Assembly (NCBI GenBank): GCA_963575745.1
Contig: CAUYUJ010002769.1
Coordinates: forward strand, 267,501 to 331,500
Length of the DNA: 64,000 bases
Source of the DNA: Prorocentrum cordatum
Taxonomy: Eukaryota > Sar > Dinophyceae > Prorocentrales > Prorocentraceae
Direction of reading: 5' to 3'
Shown here piece after piece: positions 42,130 to 52,594 of this stretch. How positions within the stretch are numbered: the first letter of the stretch is position 1; each line of letters begins with the position of its first letter. The translations under genes and the position numbers were made by a program. The notes under the pieces are model-generated. The model saw only the letters and a program-made list of their open reading frames with translations. It was not told the DNA's origin and did no database searches.

Positions 42130-43400
42130 GGACTCACGATGTTAGGGAAGATGAGGAGAAAGAGGATGGGGTGTGGACGGATACCGAGGAGACAGGTCGA
42201 GCAGGATTACCTGCTGGAGCGAGAGAACTTGAAGAGGGCGCGGGGTGAAAAAGAAGGGCATGTTATTGGAAACCTTCCGAAGGCGGCGAGGGCCGTGGAG
42301 GAGACATAACAAATACCGAACACGTTGATGCAGGCTCCCGCTCCTCCTGCCCATTCGAGCAGTCATAGCCTGCGAGCTGCGAGTTAGAGACCCGCGGATG
42401 TTGTAGTCGTCGTCGGCCTGCGTTGCGTGCACGAGAAAGATGCGTGAACGAAGAAGCAAGTTACATAGTCCCAATTTGCTCAGGTCTTAACCACCTCCCA
42501 GGAGAGGGAGCGGGCTTGGGAAAGAGAGAGCGAGAGTGAGAGCGAGAGAGAGACCGACCAGGGCCAGAAGGGCGGGAGAGGCGGACGAGAGGGGAACCAT
42601 GGTGATGCTAATACAGCTTCTTTTCTGAACAAATTGGCCGGATTCGATCCCTGCGTTGGCATGAAGCAACGTGTGAGGAGGGAGGCGAGATGATAAGTAC
42701 AAGAGGGGACCATTGTACCGTCGAAGGTAGGCTTCACTCAGCCGACGGTGTCGGTGGCGTAGCATACCACGACTAACATTCGTGCAAATGACTTTCTTTC
42801 GCATATGGTTGTGTCGACTGACTTACTAGGGAGGAAGGACGAGGAGCTGGAGGAGGAGGAGGAGGAGGAAAATTGAAGATCCCGTTTTCGGCAGTTGTTT
42901 TGTCCAGCTGCTGGCGTGACCCAGCGCCCGGCTCGATGCAGCTGCTCCCTGCAGAGACGTCGGGCGGGCTTCGGGGGATCAGCCCGGCCCGAGGGCAGGC
43001 CACACCTCTGGCGGCCCTCCGCAGCACATCGAGACGGTGGGTCTTCCGCAGTCCTGGGCCTCCGCGAACGCCGGGCTTCGGGCCGCACGGCGATCAGACG
43101 GGCAGGCCGTTGAAGTAAGGACCGCTCGGGGCTCGGGAGGCGCTCTGGTCTTGGGGTCGTTCCCCGGACCCCGGTCGGGGGGAGCTGTCCGTGGCCGAGG
43201 CTCGCCGTGGCCGGAGAAGCCCCTCCGGCCCTCATTCAGCGTGCCCTGCGGTAGCACGATGGCTGTAGTTCGACTCGGGATGGTAAGCCCTCGTGGGAAC
43301 GGAGTCGAGAGGTCTGGTGGCCAGCGCCTTTAACACACCGGGCCGCTGGGTGTGAGGGGGGGGGCGGGACCAGGGCAGTGGACCCCATTTCAATGTCTTG
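42130..43400. other. Unassigned stretch
   Basis: Mixed composition. A GC3-moderate plus frame at 42998-43110 (QHIETVGLPQSWASANAGL) with acceptor GGGCAG| and donor-like GGGCAG|GCCGTT could be an exon, but nothing supports it beyond codon bias. Confidence 0.3.
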
Positions 43401-43404
43401 GGCC

Positions 43405-43490
43405 TTCGTCCTCCTCCTCCTCCTCCTCCTCCTCCTGCTCCTCCTCCTCCTGCTCCTCCTTCTCCTCCTGCTCCTGCTCCTCCCCTTCAT
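43405..43490 (+). repeat. (CTC)n microsatellite
   Basis: CTCCTC tract with C/T-rich sequence continuing to 43700. Confidence 0.9.
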
Positions 43491-43795
43491 TATCCTGCCC
43501 CCTCTTCCTCCGCCTCCTCCATCGTCCGCTTTTCCCTCATGCTTCTCAGCCCACGTCCCCCTGGCAGTCAATCAAGCTACCCATGACGCGAAGGCCAACA
43601 CGAGTTCCCCCTTCCCCCCCCCCACTCTCCCTCCTTCTCCTCCTACCCCCACCCTGCTCCTCCCCCCTCCCCTCTGGCCCGTTCGTCCCCCCCCCCCCCG
43701 CCGCGCGGATGCGAGGCCCTGTGCTCCACCGCCCGCCGGCCCCAGCCAGCACCGCGTGGGGTCGCCATGCCATCTCGCGTAAGGCCCGTCTCTTT

Positions 43796-44339
43796 GAGCC
43801 TGTCCTGTTTTATTTCCTGGCAAGTTTATTTGTATGGACGGAAGGGGCTGAACCTGAAGCAAGCCGCAAACGACTGGCACGTGCGGAGATCCCGCAAGTC
43901 GAAAGGCACTTGCACGCCAGTATTCGTTTGAAGAGGGGCGAGTGGTGGTGGTGGTGGTGGTGGTGGTGGTGGTGGTGGTGGTGGTGGTGGTGGTGGTGGT
44001 GGTGGTGGTGGTGGTGGTGGTGGTGGTGGTGGTGGTGGTGGTGGTGGTGGTGGTGGTGGTGGTGGTGGTGGTGTGTGTGTGGTGGTGGTGGTGGTGGTGG
44101 TGGTGGTGGTGGTGTGGTGGTGGTGGTGGTGGTGGTGGTGGTGGTGGTGGTGGTGGTGGTGGTGGTGGTGGTGGTGGTGGTGGTGTGTGGTGGTGGTGGT
44201 GGTGGTGGTGGTGGTGGTGGGGGGGGTGCGGTGTGGGTTGGGTGGTGGTGGTGGTGGGGGTGGGGGGGGTGGGGGGGGGGGGGGGGGGGGCGAACTCCAT
44301 GCAAGTAAACCTTTCCCGAATCTAGAAAAAAAGCGGCTC
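43796..44339 (-). mobile_element. MITE-like element, family A, copy 3, with internal (GTG)n expansion
   Basis: The ends are GAGCCTG (43796) and CGGCTC (44339). The inner inverted arms are GGCAAGTTTATTTGTATGG (43819-43837) and CCATGCAAGTAAACCTTTCC (44297-44316). Relative to copies 1 and 2 it is in reverse orientation. 43943-44290 is about 350 bp of GTG/GGT repeat sitting exactly where the other copies have a short C-rich tract. Confidence 0.82.
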
Positions 44340-44559
44340 TTCCTGTCGATCAAGTGACGTGGCCAGCCAGGGCGAGAGACAGGCACTCGATGGCCACGCG
44401 CCTTGCGGCAGCGCTCGGGCCTCTCACGTGCTGGCCCCCACTGCGTGTGCATCCAGCCCCCTGGCCTCCGCGGTGCCCCAGCGGGCGGGGCGGGCGGCGA
44501 GCTCCGGTGCCACCCCCCCGTCGCGCGCTGCCCAGACATCCAGCTACTCCAATTTTTTC

Positions 44560-44720
44560 GATGCGTGGGCCCCAGGTCCAGACCACTTCTCTATATAGGG
44601 CCGGTTTTTCGTCCCGACTCGTTTTTTGATGCTCCCGAGGCCCAGCGAGGGCCCCCAGGGGCCGAAAACTGCCAAAAGCCGCCTGCTCCAATTTGTCTTG
44701 GAGCGTCGGATCTCATGGTC
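44560..44720 (+). repeat. Dispersed repeat, family H, copy 1
   Basis: CCGAGGCCCAGCGAGGGCCC, GAAAACTGCCAAAAGCCGCC and GCGTCGGATCTCATGG match, in order, the sequence at 63115-63230 (GGGGCCCAGCGAGGGCCCCT, GTGAAAAACCTCCGCC, GCGTTGGATCTCTGGG). Confidence 0.55.
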
Positions 44721-44821
44721 CTGGCGGGGCTCCGTCGGGGCGGGGGCCAGCGACGCCGTCAGGCCGCTTTGGCCCAGCGCCCCCGGGGTCGCAAAGCACG
44801 CCCCCGGCCGGGCGGGCCGCC

Positions 44822-44884
44822 ATGGCGGCCCTCCGAGCCACGCTGTCGCTCGCGCTGCTGCTGCTGCGCCCGGTCGCGAGGAAG
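44822..44884 (+). CDS. Possible first exon with signal peptide
   Basis: ATG in a strong context (GCCGCCATGG) opens MAALRATLSLALLLLRPVAR, a good signal-peptide-like start. Nearly all of these codons end in G or C. The frame continues to 45091 but loses the codon bias after about 44884, so a donor such as CGCCCG|GTCGCG is likely. No downstream exon was secured. Confidence 0.3.
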
Positions 44885-45099
44885 CGCCGGGCCCCTCCTC
44901 GAGCGCACGACTTTGCTCGGGACGATCGAAATGGGCACGGAGAGAATGGGCACAGTGCGCAACGGCAGTTCTGGTTCATTCTGAACAGGACTCGCTGTCC
45001 GCGCCGCCCAACAGCGACCGCTGTCGGTTCTGGACAACATTTCTTGTTCCGCATTGTATCCATGATTTTTTCCGCACCCATTTCGGGCGTCTAGATTTG

Positions 45100-46420
45100 C
45101 GGAGGCCTTTGCCAACCCGCAGGCGGTACGCCACCACCGAGCCCGCCCAGGGCCATCCTGTGCCCGATGGGGTGTGGACCGTCCTGGCCTAGGCCAGGCG
45201 GGTGTGTGTACACCCTGCCAAGGCCCACGATGGCCCTGAAGTAGAGTGGTGGCGCGCTGCATGCCCTCTGCGTTGGTCCGCTGGCACTCCAGGTGATCTT
45301 TGCAACGCTGGCGTTTTGAACGATGTCGTGGCCCGGGGTTCCTCATCATCGGGCCCCGAGGCCGTTGACGGAGCTACCCGCGGCGGAAACCGCCCCCCAA
45401 GGGATGGGGTCGAGAACTCCAGGGACCCTCGTTGTGGAACGGCGTCGGAGGTCTTGCAGAGAATGGTGTCCGCCGACTCCCGAGACCTGTCAGTTGGCTC
45501 GGCCGCTCGGGCCGAGATCGGGGATCTAATCCACCGCGGGAAGGCGACGTCGTGTCTTGGTGGTGGTCTCTGCGGTCTGGGCGTTCAAGGGCCGTGTTCG
45601 TGTTGGGCCCCAGGCGGAAAGCCAGTCCTGGGAATGCATGTTGCCGAGAGCTCCAGGGGGCCATGCATTCAAAAAGCGACATTGGAGCCGCGTGCATCTG
45701 CCACCATCACCAAAATCGGGGATCACGCACCCCGACTGCAAATGCACATGGCCATCAGCTGGCACCACAGCCAAGATTGGGGATCTCACGTCCGTCATGG
45801 GAACGAGACCCCCCATCGTGGTGCTGGTTGACTGGGTCATCCGCAGGGGCGTGAACCATTCAGGAAGGCTCCAAAAAGGCTCGGAAACCTCAGTCGTCGT
45901 CTTTCGAGCGCTGGTGGTGTTGGTGGTCAGGGGAGTGGGCCTGGCCTCGTCGTCGCCTTGGTCGTCACCGTCGTCGGCTTCGTCGGCTTCGTCGGCTTCG
46001 TCGTCGCCCTCTTTGTCCTCATCGTCGGCTTGCCGCCTCTCCCTGGATATGCCCAGTCTCCGTGGCTCGAACCTTCCACTTCACCCCCTGCCTTTCGCCA
46101 GAAATAGTTAACGTGCCAGTCCTCCTTCCGCACCCTGCCGTCCGCGCTGTGGGCAGCAGGGCCTGCATCCTTGTACGCTGTGGCAAGATGTCTTGCAGTC
46201 GTGTCTGATTGGTAGTTCGGCCCTGCCGGATCAGGGGTGGCCTCGTGTCATGTCTACGGCTTCTCATGTCTTATGCATGTCTGGGACAGGGGCTGCCCTC
46301 GAAAAAGTCTTGCGTCCTCTCGGGTGATTGGTCTGTGTAACAGTTGACCCCGGAAGTCCCGAGAGGCCGAAAATTGTGGAGGACGCCCGTCTCGACCCTT
46401 TCGAGACGCCCGATGTCTGG
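45100..46420. other. Unassigned stretch
   Basis: Contains a local ATTGGGGATCTCAC/ATCGGGGATCACGC duplication (45715-45800) and GTC-rich DNA at 45890-46040. No gene recognised. Confidence 0.4.
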
Positions 46421-46591
46421 GGCTATGTTTATTAGTCGGCCATGTCCCTCTACAGGAGAAAAGATCAAAATAGTTGAAGAGATAGTGTGGTTACGATTTG
46501 GGGTGTTTTCCTTTATCTGTGATTATGTTTGTTGTTTCTTGTTTTCCTCCAAATCCGCCTGTAGTCGGACACGCCCGACCGAAGGCTATGT
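46421..46591. mobile_element. hAT-like MITE, family F, copy 2 with 8-bp target duplication
   Basis: The element at 46429-46583 (155 bp) is flanked by GGCTATGT on both sides (46421-46428, 46584-46591). The ends are TTATTAGTCGGCCATGTCCC and, inverted, TTCGGTCGGGCGTGTCCGAC. AT-rich interior, no coding capacity. Confidence 0.85.
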
Positions 46592-46752
46592 CGCTCCCCC
46601 TCGCTGCTGCCCGGCCCAGGGCCACCTCCGCCGCAGACGTGCCCGCAGACCCGCTCGCGGGCGCGGGCGCGGCGGCGCCCTCTGGCACACCTGGCGAGCT
46701 CTCGGGCGGCCGCCGGCCCGGCCCCGCGTTGCGGCCTCGGGCGGCCCTGTGA
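46587..46752 (+). CDS. GC3-rich possible exon
   Basis: The frame reads MSLPLAAARPRATSAADVPA and onward to TGA at 46752, with most codons ending in G or C. Its start overlaps the target duplication of the neighbouring MITE. Acceptor-like CGCAG sites lie inside it. No family recognised; the Ala/Pro-rich composition could be a GC-rich accident. Confidence 0.22.
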
Positions 46753-46799
46753 GCGGCCCCGCGGGGCGGCCTCGGGCGGCCTCGGGCGGCCTCGGGCGG

Positions 46800-46985
46800 C
46801 GGTGTCCTCCTCCTCACTTCTCGTCCTCCTTCTCCCCCTCCTCTTCTCCTCCTCGCTTCTCCTTCTCCTTCTCCTCCTCCTCCTCCTCCTCATCCTTATC
46901 CTTCTCGTTATCCTCCCCCTCTCCTCCTCCTCCTCCTCCTTCTCCTCCTCCTCCTCCTCCTCCTCCTCCTCCTCCTCCTCCTCGT
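46800..46985 (+). repeat. (CTC)n microsatellite
   Basis: Imperfect CTCCTC/CTTCTC tract. The preceding 46740-46800 is a GGCGGCCTCG short repeat. Confidence 0.9.
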
Positions 46986-46989
46986 AGAT

Positions 46990-47795
46990 CCGACGTAGCG
47001 AAATCGGGCGGCCTCCTGCAGTCGGGACCCCCGGCTCGGGCGCACGCGGAGGCGGGCTCCTGGAGTCGGACGCACGCGGGTGAGGGCTCCCGAAGTCGCT
47101 CTCGGCCAGAGGCGGGGGCTCGGCGGAGGTGCTCTTCGAGGGAGGTTCGGAGGTTCGGCGGAGGCCATAAGGAGCGACGCAGAAAGATCGGTTTCGTTAC
47201 GCGGCCCTTCGCGCGCCAGCTGCCCGCGCAAGGTCGCGCGTGAGCGCCTGCGTTTCCGATGCGGCGCGCCGCGCCGGCGGCCCCCGTAAGCCACCGCGCC
47301 ACCGCGGAAGGCCGCTGTACCGACGCGCAGAAGAGACCCGCCTCGTTCCGTCGCTTGAGCGTTCGCGGGCGATTGCTCTCCCCGAGCCCCCGCGCTGCCC
47401 CCAGACAGCTCTTACCACCCAGACAAGGTAGGAAGGTGAAACCGTTGCCTCATTCATTGCTTGGCCGATCGGCGCGCACGGGCCCTCCCCCCCCCATGAA
47501 GTAGATCTTGTCTGTAGCGCCCCCCCCCAGGCGCAGGTGGCGTAAGCACGGGCGCCCCGCCTTCCCACAGGATTCCCCATGGCAGCACTGCTCGAACCAG
47601 TCGCACTGAGCAGAGGCCCGGAGCCAGCCGCGCCCCCCTCTTCCCCCCCCTTTCGCTCAAGGTCGGAACGCCGAATGAGAGAACGTGCGCACCCCTATCG
47701 AGGATGGACACTCCCCATCGTCTATCCCCGTTCGGGCACAGGAAGTGCATAAGAGGATGCGGACTCTCTGAGAACCTGGCTGGTCTGAGGCGTGC
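46990..47795. other. Unassigned GC-rich stretch
   Basis: No repeat family or exon could be assigned. Frames are open on both strands because of base composition. Confidence 0.35.
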
Positions 47796-47799
47796 GCGT

Positions 47800-48070
47800 T
47801 GTCGTTCTCCTCCTCCTCCTCCTCCTCCTCCTCCTTCTCCTCCTCCTCCTCTCCTTCCTCTTCTTCCTCTTCCTCCTCCTCCTCCTCTTCTTCCTCTTCT
47901 TCCTCTTCCTCCTCCTCGTCCTCCTCCTCCTCCTCCTCCTCCTCCTCCTCCTCCTCCTCCTCCTCCTCCTCCTCCTCCTCCTCCTCCTCCTCCTCCTCCT
48001 TCCTCCTCCTCCTCCTCCTCCTCCTCCTCCTCCTCCTCCTCCTCCTCCTCCTCCTCCTCCTCCTCTTTCT
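47800..48070 (+). repeat. (CTC)n microsatellite
   Basis: About 270 bp, nearly pure CTC from 47925 to 48065. Confidence 0.95.
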
Positions 48071-48281
48071 TCATTTCGTAGCTTTCCCCATGGGATGCCA
48101 GTGTTTCAGCCCACCGTGCCCGCGCGTCCCTCCGGATGTTCAGCTCTGTGTGTGCGGGCCCCACACTGCCTGTCCGGTCGAAGCCCCTGCAGAGTCGGGA
48201 AGAAGGTCGCCCCGTCCCGCGGCAGGATCGGCTCGCGGGGAGAGGGCCCAGGCTTGCAGGCCTCCCGGACGGGGTCGGGGT

Positions 48282-48455
48282 GCAGTCAGCCCGTATAGCA
48301 AGGGTGCGCGACAAGGCTGCAAGGGCCTTGGGAACCCATTTCGAAGCTTCCCGACCGGGGCGCGGCCAACGGAAGTGGCCGAGGATGGGCCGAGGAGGCA
48401 GGGATGCAAGGGTACCCTTGGGAAGGTGGCCCATCCTTGCTATGCGAGTTGAATG
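48282..48455 (-). mobile_element. MITE-like element, family C, copy 1
   Basis: 174 bp with ends CAGTCAGCCCGTATAGCAAGG and, inverted, CATTCAACTCGCATAGCAAG. The interior has CAAGGGCCTTGGGAACC and GCAAGGGTACCCTTGGGAAG. Copies in opposite orientation are at 50753 and 60199. It has no coding capacity. Confidence 0.7.
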
Positions 48456-48460
48456 TAAGT

Positions 48461-48623
48461 GGGGTCGGAGGATCGCGCCGCATCGACGACGCGTTGGCGA
48501 TGCGGCTGGATGTGGAGACCGTGTTTCCCCACGCCGACGTCGCCGATGCATCGCGGGTGCATCGCCGACGCATCGCCGATGCACCGCCGATGTATCAGCG
48601 ATGCGGCGCGATGCTCCGACCCC
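48461..48623. mobile_element. MITE-like element, family D, copy 1
   Basis: 163 bp with ends GGGGTCGGAGGATCGCGCCG and, inverted, GGGGTCGGAGCATCGCGCCG. The core is repeated CATCGCCGATG. It lies 5 bp after the family C element. Confidence 0.75.
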
Positions 48624-48751
48624 GTGCTGTCATCCGAGGCGCGCGCGCGCGGGCACCTCCCCCAGCGCAGACGTCCGCGTCTGCGAAGCGCCTTCTGCGG
48701 CGCTCTGCTTCGGTGGCCGCTCCAGAGGTCCCGGCCTCCCAGATGGGGTCG

Positions 48752-48900
48752 GAGTAGGTTTGAGTCGGGCCCGTCCCTCGACAGGCGGGATAATCAGGAA
48801 TACTTCAGATAGTCTGCCGACGATCTGTCTTTTATGTTTGGACCATTCTTGAACTTCCGAAATCCGCCTCTAGGGGTACATGCCCGACCTGAGAGTAGGT
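48752..48900. mobile_element. hAT-like MITE, family F, copy 3 with 8-bp target duplication
   Basis: The element at 48760-48892 (133 bp) is flanked by GAGTAGGT on both sides (48752-48759, 48893-48900). The ends are TTGAGTCGGGCCCGTCCCTC and, inverted, TCAGGTCGGGCATGTACCCC. Its right target duplication directly abuts family D copy 2. Confidence 0.88.
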
Positions 48901-49071
48901 GGGGTCGGAGGATCGCGCCGCATCGTCGAAGCATCGGCAATGCGGCTCCATGTGGAGCCCCATTTTCTCCCCGCCGACGTCGCCGATGCATCGCCGAGGT
49001 GTCGACGATGCATCGGCGATGCATCGGTGATGCAGCGATGCCTTGGCGATGCGGCGCGACCCTCCGACCCC
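48901..49071. mobile_element. MITE-like element, family D, copy 2
   Basis: 171 bp, ends GGGGTCGGAGGATCGCGCCG and, inverted, GGGGTCGGAGGGTCGCGCCG (24 of 25 matching). The core has GATGCATCG reiteration as in copy 1. Confidence 0.8.
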
Positions 49072-49239
49072 GTCTGTTCGGACCCCACTCGTGGGAGGCC
49101 TCTATCTCTTCGGTGGCCGCCCCAGAGAGGGCCCTGCCGTCGGGGCAACTCACCCTCGACGAAGGCTGGCGGAAGGCGGGCAGAGGACGGCGGGTGAGAA
49201 TCGGCGGCGGGTCTGCCAGGGGAGTCGAAGAAGAACAAA

Positions 49240-49383
49240 AAACCATACAAATCTAGATTGTTGGCGCTCCGCGCGGATATCTTGGATCGGCGCTGGGCCC
49301 TTCGGCGCGCTCCGCGCGCCAGGGAGGGGGGTCCAGCGCAGATCCAAGAAATCCGTGCGAAGCTCCAAAAGTTTATGCTTTGT
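49240..49383. mobile_element. Fold-back element, family B, copy 2
   Basis: The arms GGCGCTCCGCGCGGATATCT (49263) and AGAAATCCGTGCGAAGCTCC (49347) are inverted copies, flanked by AT-rich ends (ATACAAATCTAG, AAAAGTTTATGC). It resembles 17079-17248 with a shorter loop. Confidence 0.75.
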
Positions 49384-49389
49384 CGTTTT

Positions 49390-50190
49390 CTCTTCTTCTA
49401 GGGAAGCCGGAGGGAGGTCGGCGGAAGGCGGAGCAGCAGTGAGACGCTGACACTTTTGGAGTCGGCCTCGCGAGGGGGTGGAATTGCCAGGCGGCCACGC
49501 GCGGTCTCTGGGCTTCCCATCCCCTCGGAGCCCCGTCCTCCCTTCCCGCCCTGCCACGGTCCGTTTGGCCCCGATCGGTTATATTCGATATCGGCCTCGG
49601 CCGGCTTGATCCGATCCGATTTGATTTTGACGTGGTTTGAGGGTGCCCCTTCCCCCGCCTGGTTTGCCTCCCTCCACGGCCGCCCTCTTTCTTCCGTCTG
49701 CACGGCCCAGCGGAGCCCGAACCAGCCGCGGCGTGTCCCACATCGTTGCAGCCAGAAGTGTTTTGCAGAAGACTGGCATCTCCCTCCACTCGTGCCCCCC
49801 TTTCGGCTCTTTCCACGGTCGACGCCCTCTGCCTCCAGCTCAGCGCCCCCCCCCCTCTCTCTTCCCCTGGAGCCGAGAATGTCCTGATTGAGGGGGTCCA
49901 AAGACCAGAGATCCTCCGTTTACATTCGACAGCCTACTCCCTCTCATGCACCCTCCTTACACCGCCCTCACCCTCCCATCCCCGATAGATACCAATGGCT
50001 CGTGTGGTGGAGACGGGACCCCTTCCCCAGGGCTGACTCGTCGTTCTGTGAGCCGTTCTTTGATAGTCCCTCGTCCGAAAATGGACCCCCTGCAGAGACC
50101 CGACGAGCCGACCGTCTCGCTTGTTGTTTGATCCGCTGGATGTCTGGGCTTCGGGCCCCAACGTCGACCCCCAGCCTGGACCTGTCCTCT
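49390..50190. other. Unassigned; one CGATTCGAT-type cluster
   Basis: 49568-49635 has CCGATCGGTTATATTCG and TTGATCCGATCCGATTTG. The rest shows no repeat or exon I can support. Confidence 0.4.
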
Positions 50191-50194
50191 GGCG

Positions 50195-50330
50195 AGAACT
50201 TCGAGTAGTGCTACAAACGCCCATGCCCTAGGGCGTTTGTAGCATCTGTCGCACTTCGAGCAGTTTGCAAACGCCCATGCCGCCCATGCCCCAGCGAGGG
50301 CAAGAACTTCGAGTAGTGTTACAAACGCCC
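50195..50330. repeat. ACTTCGAGTAGTGYTACAAACG short repeats
   Basis: Two direct copies (50198 and 50302) and an inverted GGGCGTTTGTAGC in between form a local hairpin. Confidence 0.6.
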
Positions 50331-50579
50331 TTGGTGCTCGAACCCCGATCTCTGTGAACCTGTCCAGACACCGACGGTCCTCGAACTCGGATGTCTCGAT
50401 GCTTCCAGTACGGGGTCCCCAGAGAATCTCGACCCTTTCCCCGCGGAGCCGGCTTCTCATCCCAAGCCGTCTGCTCTTGACGTTTCCGGAGCTTGAAGCC
50501 GGCCCTTGGAAGCTGAAATCGAGGAACACCTCCAACTCGGTATTTTCAAGTAGAGAAGAAGAAGTGCGCAAACTGAAGC

Positions 50580-50720
50580 TGTGACACCTCTGCGCGGATT
50601 TCTTGGACGGGCGCTGGACCCTCCTCCGTGGCGCGCGGAGCACGCCAGGGCCGCCACCAGACGCGCAGCCAGGGGTGTCCAGCGCCGGCCGATCCAGGAC
50701 ACCCGTGCGCACCTCCGACG
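50580..50720. mobile_element. Fold-back element, family B, copy 3 (diverged)
   Basis: CTGCGCGGATTTCTTGGACG (50590) pairs with GATCCAGGACACCCGTGCGC (50691) in inverted orientation. The interior has two GCGCGC-rich inverted segments. It lies just left of family C copy 2. Confidence 0.6.
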
Positions 50721-50752
50721 TCTGCATGGGGTCGGCACCACTCAGACATGCT

Positions 50753-50936
50753 GCAGTTCACCCGCATGGTAAAGATGAGCAACTTTCCCCCTTGTGTCCT
50801 TCCCCTTCTTGCGTCCTTCCCCTTCGGCCCATCCTTGGCCGCTGTCGCTGGCCGCGCCCGCTCGCGAAGTGCCGACATGGCCCTCAAAGGCCCTTGCACT
50901 GCTATCGTGCTTCCTCATTGTCCGGGTTGACTACGA
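50753..50936 (+). mobile_element. MITE-like element, family C, copy 2
   Basis: Starts CAGTTCACCCGCATGGTAAA and ends with GGGTTGACTACG. The interior (CCCCTTCGGCCCATCCTTGG, AAAGGCCCTTGCACTGCTAT) matches 60199-60362 and the reverse complement of 48282-48455. Confidence 0.7.
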
Positions 50937-51473
50937 TACTATGTGTGCGTCTGCACCCCAGGGGCGACGCGCGCGCTGAGAAATCTTGTAGTATATGTAC
51001 TCGGTGGCGGGCGCTTTCCGGCCATGCCGCTCGCGAAACGATGTGCTACAAGATGTGTGTGCTGCATGTTGGCGTCGGACGTGCGCCTCCAACAGAGGCA
51101 CATCGAGCTATCTGGAAATCCTTGGGCCAGCCCACCGCCGAGTTCGAGCCCGATCCTCTCGAGGGCCCCAGACCGAGCTCGAGTACGAGCCCCAAAGTTC
51201 CTGCCCAGGTTTTCGTCCTCGTTTCTTGCTCCCCATGCTGCCCCAATGTCTGCCCTGTTCTCCCCCTTCCCGTCTCCGCTCCCTCCTCCTCCTCCAGCAC
51301 CAATCTTTCCTTCCGCGTCCCATGGGCGTCTGGGCCTGGCCAGGCGACGCCGCCGGCGCGGTGGCGCTCGGCGCCCCCACCGCCGCGGGCGGCGCCCTCG
51401 GCGGCGCCAGCGGCGCAGGAGGAGCGGCAGCGCCACGCCCGTTGGGGCGGGCGTTCCTCCCGTCCCGGACCGC

Positions 51474-51680
51474 TCCCCGTCGCGGCGGCCTTGGGATATC
51501 CACGACGCGGTCGGGGCAGCCGAGGGGCGCTTCGGGGCCGAGTGCGGCACCACAGGGGGCGGGAGCGGCGCAGGGGGTGGGGGGGAGGACGCCGCGGGCG
51601 GCGGAGCATGCGCGGAGCAGGAGGTGCTCGCGCGTGCGTGCCGGAGCACGGGCTCAAGTGCTCGGGCGGCAGGCGGGAGT
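51474..51680 (+). CDS. GC3-rich possible exon(s)
   Basis: One frame reads RRPWDIHDAVGAAEGRFGAE and onward with most codons ending in G/C. Another overlapping frame a little downstream gives CVPEHGLKCSGGRREWWG. Both look protein-like, and the boundaries and frame choice are unresolved. No family recognised. Confidence 0.25.
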
Positions 51681-51895
51681 GGTGGGGCAGTCCACGGGCC
51701 AGGGTGCGACGAGGTCGGGGCATGGCAGGCCCACCGCCCTGGGCCCCGGACATCCAACGCCTGGAAGAAAGAGGGCGGCCTGTTTTTGTTTGTTTTGCAG
51801 TTTTCTGGCTCTGGGGGCGTTTCTTTAGTTAAGAGTCCTTAGATCGGATGCCCGAATAGGCGAGAATTCAGAGTTTGCAGCCTCCGGAGGCCTCT

Positions 51896-52028
51896 TTAGG
51901 TCTAAGTCGGGCATGTCCCTCTACAGGAGGAATAGCCAAACATTGCAACAGAAATAGTCAGGGGACGATGTTTTCAAGTATTGTTCGGCATGTTTTGGAT
52001 CTGCTTGACTATTTCTTATCTTTAGGTC
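51896..52028. mobile_element. hAT-like MITE, family F, copy 4 (right end lost)
   Basis: Begins TAAGTCGGGCATGTCCCTCT at 51904, as in the full copies, but no matching right inverted repeat follows. TTTAGGTC at 51896-51903 recurs at 52021-52028 and may be the target duplication of a shortened copy. Confidence 0.6.
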
Positions 52029-52029
52029 C

Positions 52030-52560
52030 TCTCGGGGCTGTCTCGGGCTCATTTGGGGCTCTCTTGGATCTCGGGGCTCTCTCTTTGGGCCCTTTGGAGA
52101 TATTGGGGGCCTTCTCGGGGCGGTCCTGGGCCAATTGTTCAAAAGGAGTTATGCCTGCCTAGGCCGCCCTTCCCACTCGCAGGCCGAAACATGGCCTCCT
52201 GGGTGGCCTCTTGAGGCGCACTTGGGGGTCTCTTGCAGGCCTTGTGGGCCGTCTTGGGGCCCAGTTGGGCTCCTCGTGGGGCTTTCTGGTGCTTCTCAAA
52301 ATTCTCAAGAGGACCATCGGAGGCGAAACGGCGAGAAGGCAAACATCATTGTTTCTGTTCTCTAAAGTTTTGGGGTCGTGTCATTCTTTTGGGGGGTCCC
52401 TGGGGGTCTCCCACGGCACACGGAGTCGTATCGGGGCCGTTTTGGTGAATCTCGGAGCTATGTCGGAGGCTGTATCAGATTCGGCTATCTTGCGCAATTT
52501 GCGGAAGACATTTTGGCGCATCGGGACCATCTTTGAATTTCTCTCATCTAAGCCCTCGCG
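52030..52560 (-). repeat. Family E-like dispersed repeat (partial)
   Basis: GGGGCTCTCTTGGATC, GGGTCTCTTGCAGGCCTTGT, GGGGCCCAGTTGGG and similar words match the reverse complement of parts of 38990-39070 and 39960-40050 loosely. Confidence 0.4.
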
Positions 52561-52594
52561 CCTCCCCGTCCAGACCTAGGGGACGGGGTAGGGG

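Noticed and set aside
43942-44325. Val/Gly/Trp homopolymer-like open frames
   Set aside because: They are products of the (GTG)n tract inside a MITE; not coding.
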